From: Polychytrium aggregatum
Lineage: Eukaryota > Chytridiomycota > Chytridiomycetes > Polychytriales
DNA: 64,000 bases
Assembly: GCF_025602895.1 (NCBI RefSeq)
Contig: NW_026516219.1
Location: forward strand, 1-64,000
Direction of reading: 5' to 3'
Positions within the stretch are counted from its first letter, which is position 1; every line of letters starts with the position of its first letter. The notes under the pieces were generated by a model. The model was not told the DNA's origin and did not search any database. It saw only the letters and a list, made by a program, of their open reading frames with translations. Made by a program: the position numbers and the translations under genes. Shown here piece by piece: positions 57,207-64,000 of this stretch.

Positions 57207-58073
57207 GAGGGTATGTGGGCGGCTGGCCGGTGAGTTGGAGAGAGACAGTCGGCGGGTCTGGGTGGATGATGTGGGTGGGTGGATGCAGGCATGGCAAACG
57301 AAGCGAGGCGAACCGAGAGCGCGACTGGAGATCGAGGGATGCACGTGCCGCGATGCAGCAAGGATTTGGCTCGATCCGGCTGGCTGTTGGTGCGACCGCG
57401 CTCTCGAATTGGACACGGACTTTGTGCGGTCTCGGCGAGAGCGGAGAGAGGCAGCGGCGGCGAGAGGGAGAGAGGCGGCTGCGTTGATATCCGTCGACAT
57501 GGGCTGCATTGGAATCCCCGGCACACATGATATCATATATCCCCCAGATCATATCATATATTTCACACATCATATCATATACTGCACACATGACATCATA
57601 TGTACCGCTGCCGGCTGGCTGGCTGCCCCCCCTGGCGCGCTCTCTGTCCCCACCTCGCCGATCTCGCCGATCTCGTCTTCTCGCTTCAGCCTCCAAGGCG
57701 CCCCTTTCCGTCCTTTGGGAGTTTCCTCGTCGTCGCCGATTTCACCCTCGCCATCACCACCGCTGCCGACGCCGCGAGCGGCTCCTTCCGTTGCCCACGT
57801 CCGCCCACCGCTCCATCTCCGGGCCGATCGGATTGCATCGCATCGCATCGCATTGCATCGCATCGCCGGGCTCCTCTTGACTGTCTTCACCTGCGCATCC
57901 ACCGCCTCTGCTTCCCCTCCTCCATCGCCTCCGCGTCGGCTCCTCGGTCTCCAACTGCCCTTTCGCTCTGGGCTCGCATCTGCTCCATCCGCCAACTTCC
58001 GTCACCAACTCTCGGTCCCTGTCCGATCCGCCCTGCCTCCTGAGACATCTCTGCCAAGAGCCACCTGTCCTCC
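57207..58073. promoter_or_regulatory. Divergent upstream region of the cytochrome b5 and RasGEF genes
   Basis: About 870 bases between outward-facing starts. It contains an ATCATAT-type AT-rich repeat (57523-57602) in otherwise GC-rich DNA and a (GCATC)n run (57836-57862). The RasGEF side is pyrimidine-rich up to the ATG. Confidence 0.5.
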
Positions 58074-61000
58074 ATGGAACAAGAGTATATCGATGTGGTG
58101 ATTGCCCTTCACAACTATACCTCCCAGGAGCCGTCCTGCCTCTCCTTCCGCCGGGGCGACATCATCTATGTCTGCGCCCAGGATCCCTCTGGCTGGTGGG
58201 ACGGCGCTCTCCAGGACGGCCAGAAGGGTTGGTTCCCTTCCAACTATGTCAAGAAATACGTCCCACAGGTCAGGAGCTGATGCTGCTTGCGGACATTCTG
58301 CGTCCGGGGGCTGGCGGAGGAGCGGGTCTTGGGATTGGGATTGGGATTGGGATTGGGGTTGGGTCGGGTCCGGCTCGGTTGGGTGGGTGGGGGGAGGAGG
58401 GACAACAATCCGCCAACGTGCCGCTTTCCGCCGCTGGAAAGGAGCGGCCTGGCCAGCATCGGACGGCCCTTCGATGGCCATCAAGAGCGCTGGGATTGCC
58501 GACTCAGCCCAAGGACGCAGTGGCACTCTCCTCGATGATGTTGCCCCTGTACCGGCCTTCCCCTCCCCTTCCAATCATGATGTCGCTCTCTTCCACACGA
58601 TCTATGACTGCACGACTTGCTTTGCTGTCGCTTCTCTGGGCACCCTCACTCTATTGCTCATATACCTTCGGGTCCTGGCTTTTGGTCCTGGCTTTTGGTC
58701 CTGGCTTTTGGTCCTGGAGCTGGTCCTGGTCGTTTGGTCAACTGCCGTCGGGGTTTCATATCCATCTGTCCTGACGCCATCTTCCCGAACGCAACATGCA
58801 ACATGTAGCAGGCAGCCCCTCAGAGGTCCAACTCCAACCAAGTCGAGGCCGTCACCCAGCAAATGTCGCAGATGATCATGGAGGCCCAGAACTTGGGTCA
58901 GGAGGACGACGGCGGCGAGTTTCCCCAGCGAACGCTCTCCTCTGACAGCAAATCCAAGGTCTTGGACATTCCTCAGACCCCGACCCTGGGCGCGCACGCC
59001 ACGACTTATGTGAGCCCGATTGCTGCGGCGGCCACGCCCCTGGCAAACCCTGCGGCCACTGGAGCCGTGCAGGTAATGTCCCTCGCCTGTCGATCAGCAT
59101 CGCGCTTTTGTGGATCGCCCGGTGGCATCTATCGCCCGTCGGCCCTTGCCATCGGCCTTGCCATCAGCTGCATCGACCTTGCGTCTCGACACCTGCCCAA
59201 AGCCGTCCTGCGTCGATATCGTGTGCCTCTCTTCGCTACCGACTGTTGCTTGCGGGTCGACTGTTTCTCGCGGATCTGCCCCTAACCATCCATATCAACG
59301 TCTCTGGGTCGGCCGCGGATAGCTCCCCCCCTTTTGGGGACGAAAGACAACTCCCCAAGGCGTCGAGTACTATTTCAATGTCCAGACCAATCGCACCACC
59401 TTTGACTTGCAAGAGGTTCTCCAATCGGTACGTGCCGCGATGCTCTCTCGGTTGGGAACCGCCGTCGGCTGGGAACCCTGCCTTGGACCACCATCGTACC
59501 AACCGCGTGGGTTGCAATCGCATTTCGCTCTGCCTTTGCCAATCGCGCAGCTAACAAACAGCTCTGTGCTCATGACACGAACAGCAAGTCAGCAAGCGCC
59601 GCTCCCAGGTCATTCTCAACGATGTGCGCCGGTCCTCCAACACACTTGAAGCCGTGCCCGAGAACGTCGCCGTGGCCATGATCACCAGCACGGGCCAGCC
59701 TGTGTCCCAGTCTCCGATCCCCGAAACCTCGCGCCAGCACTCGTGGATCCCTGGTCCTCAGTCCCTGATCGACGGCCAGGCGCCGCTCACCTGGGAGCTC
59801 CTGGTCGACAACATCCTGCGAGCCATCTCGGACCTCAACTACTCCACAAAGTCCAACAACAAGGCTCTCTATGTCAGCCAGACCAACCAGGTCGTCCGCG
59901 CCATCCGCGACATGCTCGCGGCGTCGGGAACCATCAACAAGAACTCGGTGGTGATGCAGAACAACCGCCAGCTCCGCACCCATCACCAACAGATCCTCAC
60001 GTCGCTCTCGAGACTGGTTCTGGCTGCGAAGGTTGCCTCGGGCCTCTGGCCTCCCCCAGACGCCGTCGGCAAGCTGCGCCACATGGCTGGCCAAGTGCTC
60101 ATGGCCATCCGCCACTTTGTCTCCACCGCCAAGGAGCTGCCGCTCGAGCTGCAGCCCATCCGCCAGTACATTGTCGATGACTTTGATGTCCGCGGCGCCG
60201 AGCTCTCCGAGTCCGAGTTTGTCAATCGGCTGGACCAGAGCTCCGAGTCGGCAATCACGTCGATCGCCCGCCTGGTCAACATGATGACCCAGAACAACCG
60301 GGTCAGCAGCGTCCTGATCGACCAGGTTCGCATGGCCGTGACCGAGATTGGTCAGTTCCTGTCCCTGATCGAAGACATCAGGATCGTCAACCCGGACGAG
60401 GCCCACGACGACGTCCTGACCCAGTTCCAGTACAAGAAGGATATCTTGTACGCTGTTGTCAACGACATGGTTGCTGCCGCGCGCGCCGCCATGGACAGCT
60501 TTGCGCCCCCGAACGCCGTGGTGATCTTGTTTGAATGCTCATCGGTTGTGCTCCAAACCCTCGACGATCTACTGATCACCACCAAGCTCGTCGTCGACCA
60601 GCGCGAGCTGATCGAGCAGCGCAACTTGCAAATCGATGCTGAGTATCTGGAGCAGGAGGACGACTCTGAGCTGAGCCAGCTCCAGCGCAGGGCCATGTCC
60701 CTGACTTTTCCGGCCAACCCTGTCAAGGCACCGCAGGGCACTGCTCCATCGCGCACCTCTGCCCCAGCAACCTTCAACCCTTACCAGCAGCACGTCCGCA
60801 CTCCGTCGGACAGCCAGCGACCTGCCTCGACGGGTACGCCGGCCAAGCCTGTCGATGCCTCCACGGTGGCGCCACCGCGCGACAACTCGAAGCGCATCTC
60901 GGGCGAGCCGTTGAATGCAGCCAAGCTCTCGAAGGGCGTTGGTGATGAAGTCGCTGGCCCCAATATGGGTCGTCGCGGCAGCTTGGATGTAAGTGTTGTC

Positions 61001-63043
61001 TCGTGTGTGTGTGTCTATGACTGCTCTGCTCCTCTGTCATGCGACACAATCGTCGAGTGAAGAATCCGTGCACGAGGAGCCGGAATCGCCTGCGGTGCGC
61101 CGTCCCTTTGTGTTGGACCCAACAGCCACCGCTGAGCGCCTCGGTGTTGAGTCCGTGCTGTCTTTTTCTCTGTAGCCCACGAGCGACAAGTGGTACCTGT
61201 CGTACGACTACTCTCCCCACGAGCTGTCCCACACCCCCGACGGCCAGATCAACGGCGGAACCCTCAAGGCCCTGGTGGAGCGCCTCACCATCCACGACAT
61301 CCGAGTCGACTCCAACTTTTCCAACTGCTTCCTGATGATGCTGCATTCCTTTACCACGCCCGAAGAGCTCCTCGAAACACTGATTGCCCGATTCCGCATC
61401 CAGCCACCGCCTAACTTGTCGCCAGAGGATACCAAGATCTGGACAGAGAAGAAGGCCACCCCCATCCGCATTCGGTGAGTGTCCGCGGGCTTTTTCGGAA
61501 GACTCTTCGCAGTGGAACACGTCACTGATTCTATCGGGCTCGATGCAGTGTCTTTAATGCGCTGAAGCTGTGGCTCGAAAAGTACTGGTCGGACGACTTT
61601 GACAAGCCCATCTTGCCAAAGCTCCAAGAGTTCCTGTCGGCTCCGGGCGAGGGTGTCAGCATCCCCATGCCCGCGCGCCTGAGCGAACTGGTGAACGAGC
61701 GCGTAAGTATCGACGGCGATGCTCCGCCTCCCACGACAGAGTACATGTCGACGTAAAAAGGCGCTCTGGGCTACACCCTTGCTCGTGTTGCCGCCGCCAC
61801 GCCTGTTTCCCTTTGTCCAACTGACGCATCCCCACCGGCACATATATAGACGAAGGGATCGGGGCTCCAACGGCTGGTTTCCAAACGTGCCGTCAATGCC
61901 AGCGATTGCCCTGCTGTCAAGCTCCCGAGCAACCTCCGCCGCTTCACCACGATCGACATCCCTCCTGTCGAGATAGCCCGCCAGATGACTCTCATCGCCA
62001 ACCGCACATTCTGCGAGATCGAGCCCATCGAGCTCCTCAACCAGGAGTGGCAAAAGAAGCAAAACAGCGTGGCCACCCACGTCTTGGCCATGAGCCGCAT
62101 GTCGAACAGGGTGCGTTCCATGACTAACGCCACCACCACCACCACCGCTGCTGCTGCTGCTGCGCTGCTGTCGCTCCACACGCAGCTGTCATCTCTATAC
62201 GAGACTCTGGGCTCAGAATGCTGACGTCGAGCGGCGCGCGGTCTTGTGTTTCTGATGATGACGTCTAGATTACCTCGTGGATTGTCGAGAGTATCCTGTC
62301 CGAAACTGATTTGAAGAAACGCGGAAAGCTCGTCAACCACTTTGTTTTGGTCGGAGAGGTGGGTGTCCTTCCCCGAGGCTTGTGTCGGACTGTGATCAGT
62401 GCCACTGCGACTCCAGTCTGTTTCTCACCCGTTTGTATGTGGCTGCGCTATACCCGTCGCTCTTTCTCTCTCGCTCTCTCAACGCTTCCAACCCCAGCAA
62501 TGCCTGGCGCTGCAGAACTACGACAGCCTGATGGCCATTCTCGTGGCTCTGCAGTCCTCCACCATCAGCCGCCTGAAGCGCACGTGGGACCAGCTTCCGC
62601 CCAAGTCGAAGCAGCTCTTTGATGATCTCAAGCTGTCGATTGACATGAGCCGCAACTACGCCGACTATCGCGCCACGATCCGCAACGCCATCACCCCTTG
62701 CCTGCCGTTTGTGGGTGTGTATCTGTCCGATCTTGTCTTTATCGAGGACGGCAACCCCAAGCTCCGAAACAACGGCACCCTCCTGAACTTTGACAAATAC
62801 GCCAAGCTCTACAAGGTCATCCTGGAGATCCAGCGCTTCCAGCAGCCGTACATGCTCATGGAGGTAACCGAGATTCAGGAATTCCTCAACAATGCCATCG
62901 AGCTCAGCGGCCGCCAGAACGAGGAGCAGCTCTACGAAATCTCGCTCCTTCTGGAGCCTCGAGAGAACTCGGACCGTGGCGACGATGCCCAGCGCGAGCT
63001 TCAGAACAAGATCCGACTTCTCGAAGATGCCGGTCTGATTTAA
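58074..63043 (+). CDS. SH3-domain Ras guanine nucleotide exchange factor (Cdc25 type)
   Basis: Nine exons (58074-58268, 58809-59072, 59347-59427, 59585-60988, 61176-61474, 61549-61702, 61850-62110, 62269-62358, 62498-63043), all in phase, giving about 1,097 residues. Exon 1 is an SH3 domain (ALHNYTSQEPSCLSFRRGD ... GWWDGALQDG ... GWFPSNYV). Exon 3 carries a WW-like strand (GVEYYFNVQTNRTTFDL). Exon 4 holds a long helical region (about residues 185-480) and a disordered linker. Exon 5 starts the RasGEF_N domain (GGTLKALVERLTIHD ... FLMMLHSFTTPEELL). Exons 7 to 9 form the catalytic CDC25 domain (IPPVEIARQMTLIANRTF, KRGKLVNHFVLVGE, PCLPFVGVYLSDLVFIEDG). It would load GTP on Ras at the plasma membrane, upstream of cAMP or MAP kinase signalling. 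SH3-RasGEF order matches fungal Cdc25/Ste6. The exon 2 start could be 58809 or 58812. Confidence 0.93.
58324..58368 (+). repeat. G-run repeat in RasGEF intron 1
   Basis: GGGATT repeated in tandem, passing into GGGGTTGGGTCGGG: eight runs of three or more G in about 45 bases on the transcribed-RNA strand. It can in principle form a G-quadruplex. Confidence 0.8.
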
Positions 63044-64000
63044 TCCGAGCAACAGGAGAAGGAGGAGGAGGATACGGAAGTGGAAGTCGAGGTGGTGGGG
63101 AAGGAGCTTTGTTGCCCTTATACTTGAAATCCTTTCGCCCCCCCCCTCTCACGATGGAGCTTCTGCACGGCCATGTACAATATGATCCTGTGACTGCACG
63201 GTGGTGTTGATCAGCACGAACGTTCGCCTGACCGCCGCTTTGGAATGTGGCTCATGGTGTCGATAAGCTGATCCTGGACGTCTGGTGCTTTGCTAGTGGG
63301 ATGGCCAGTGACACAGCGGCTGAGCCGGCCAATATTCTCTCCCCTCTTCTTTCTTCCACTTCCCTTGCAATTTACTATTCTCTCTCTCTCTCTCTCCCAC
63401 TCTTTCGATTGCCTTTCCATTTCGCTACCTAAATCGTTAATTAGTTGATCCATCCTTACCATTATCGTTCGCTCGCCTCTGCTTTCTTTCCCATGTGTCT
63501 CTTGCTCTCTTTGCTCTCGATCTTTTGGATGGCACGCATTTGTCCGTTCCTCCATGCTCAGGCCGCTCTAGTCTCTCCATCGCGAATGCATTTCCCGCTT
63601 CCATCTGTATTCCTATTTCTTTTTCTTTGCCCAAGCTTGTTTCGGCTGTGTTTGCCCCTCTCCATCCTCTCCATCCTCTCCTCCTGCATTCGTTAAACGA
63701 GGCTTCGGATCTTGAGTCAAATCTGCTCAATACAGTCTCTCCGGACAAAGAATGGTGTCAATAGCGAGTGACTATGCATGGCCGTTGGTCTGTTCAATGG
63801 ATTTGGAACCGGGAAGGACTGGGTGCAGGCGTGGAATTGCTTACATCGTTTCCAAATGAAATGGGACTCCCTGTTTTTGAGCCAGGACAGTGTTTTTATC
63901 TGGAACCTGAATACACCCACCACTCATCGCATTCATGGCCAAGCACAGCACCATCTTGATATCGAGAAACCACACATTGTCCGGAGCTGTGTAAGCTGCC
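63044..64000. other. Right flank without recognised genes
   Basis: 3' flank of the RasGEF gene, followed by a CT-rich stretch (about 63330-63700). Only short frames without domains occur; nothing can be supported. Confidence 0.5.

Noticed and set aside
58324-58368. GGGATT repeat as an internal telomere tract
   Set aside because: The unit GGGATT is not the usual fungal TTAGGG, the tract is very short and it sits inside an intron.

Overview
The window looks like nuclear DNA of an early-diverging fungus, most likely a chytrid. It is GC-rich, host genes have many short GT-AG introns, and there is a class C (glutamate/GABA-B type) GPCR of the kind largely lost from Dikarya. It also carries Tf1/sushi-type LTR elements and Sel1-repeat genes. 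No bacterial or organellar features, tRNA, rRNA or CRISPR array were seen. The assignment is inferred from gene content, not from a database search.

Left third (1-20637): a transposon nest. Four non-LTR (LINE-type) units, A to D, lie head to tail, each ending in an oligo(A) tract. B, C and D start at exactly the same base right after the preceding tail. C and D keep an intact 1000-codon reverse transcriptase frame without an upstream ATG; B has one frameshift. Unit A is split by a complete 6,419-bp Ty3/gypsy chromovirus (Gypsy-2, 4719-11137, minus strand; identical 791-bp LTRs; 5-bp duplication GCTGG). On its left it abuts the 5' LTR of a second, different chromovirus (Gypsy-1, 1-2164, minus strand, cut by the window edge). 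Both chromoviruses appear to be self-primed: the predicted mRNA 5' end is complementary over 12 nt to the primer-binding site, with a different sequence in each element.

Middle (20638-32110): a Sel1-repeat gene with an in-frame stop (minus), an intact Sel1-repeat gene (plus), and a many-exon class C GPCR gene (minus) whose C-terminus resembles a PH domain.

Right half (32111-63043): ordinary host genes. In order these are a LAM/Ltc-type GRAM-VASt sterol-transfer protein (minus), an MFSD10-like transporter (plus), an SR-type RRM splicing factor with a 36-nt microexon (minus), a UBA-UBX-SHP protein fused to a leucine-rich repeat tail (minus, a probable Cdc48 adaptor), an aquaglyceroporin (minus), a PP2C phosphatase (plus), a small soluble cytochrome b5 (minus) and an SH3-RasGEF of the Cdc25 type (plus). 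Exons were built by hand from splice-site consensus, reading phase and domain continuity. For LAM, MFSD10, SR, PP2C, b5 and RasGEF all phases close exactly; for the GPCR, the LRR end of the UBX gene and the aquaporin some junctions are unresolved. The genes share no operon-like logic; together they cover signalling (GPCR, RasGEF, PP2C), membrane lipid and solute transport, splicing and protein quality control.
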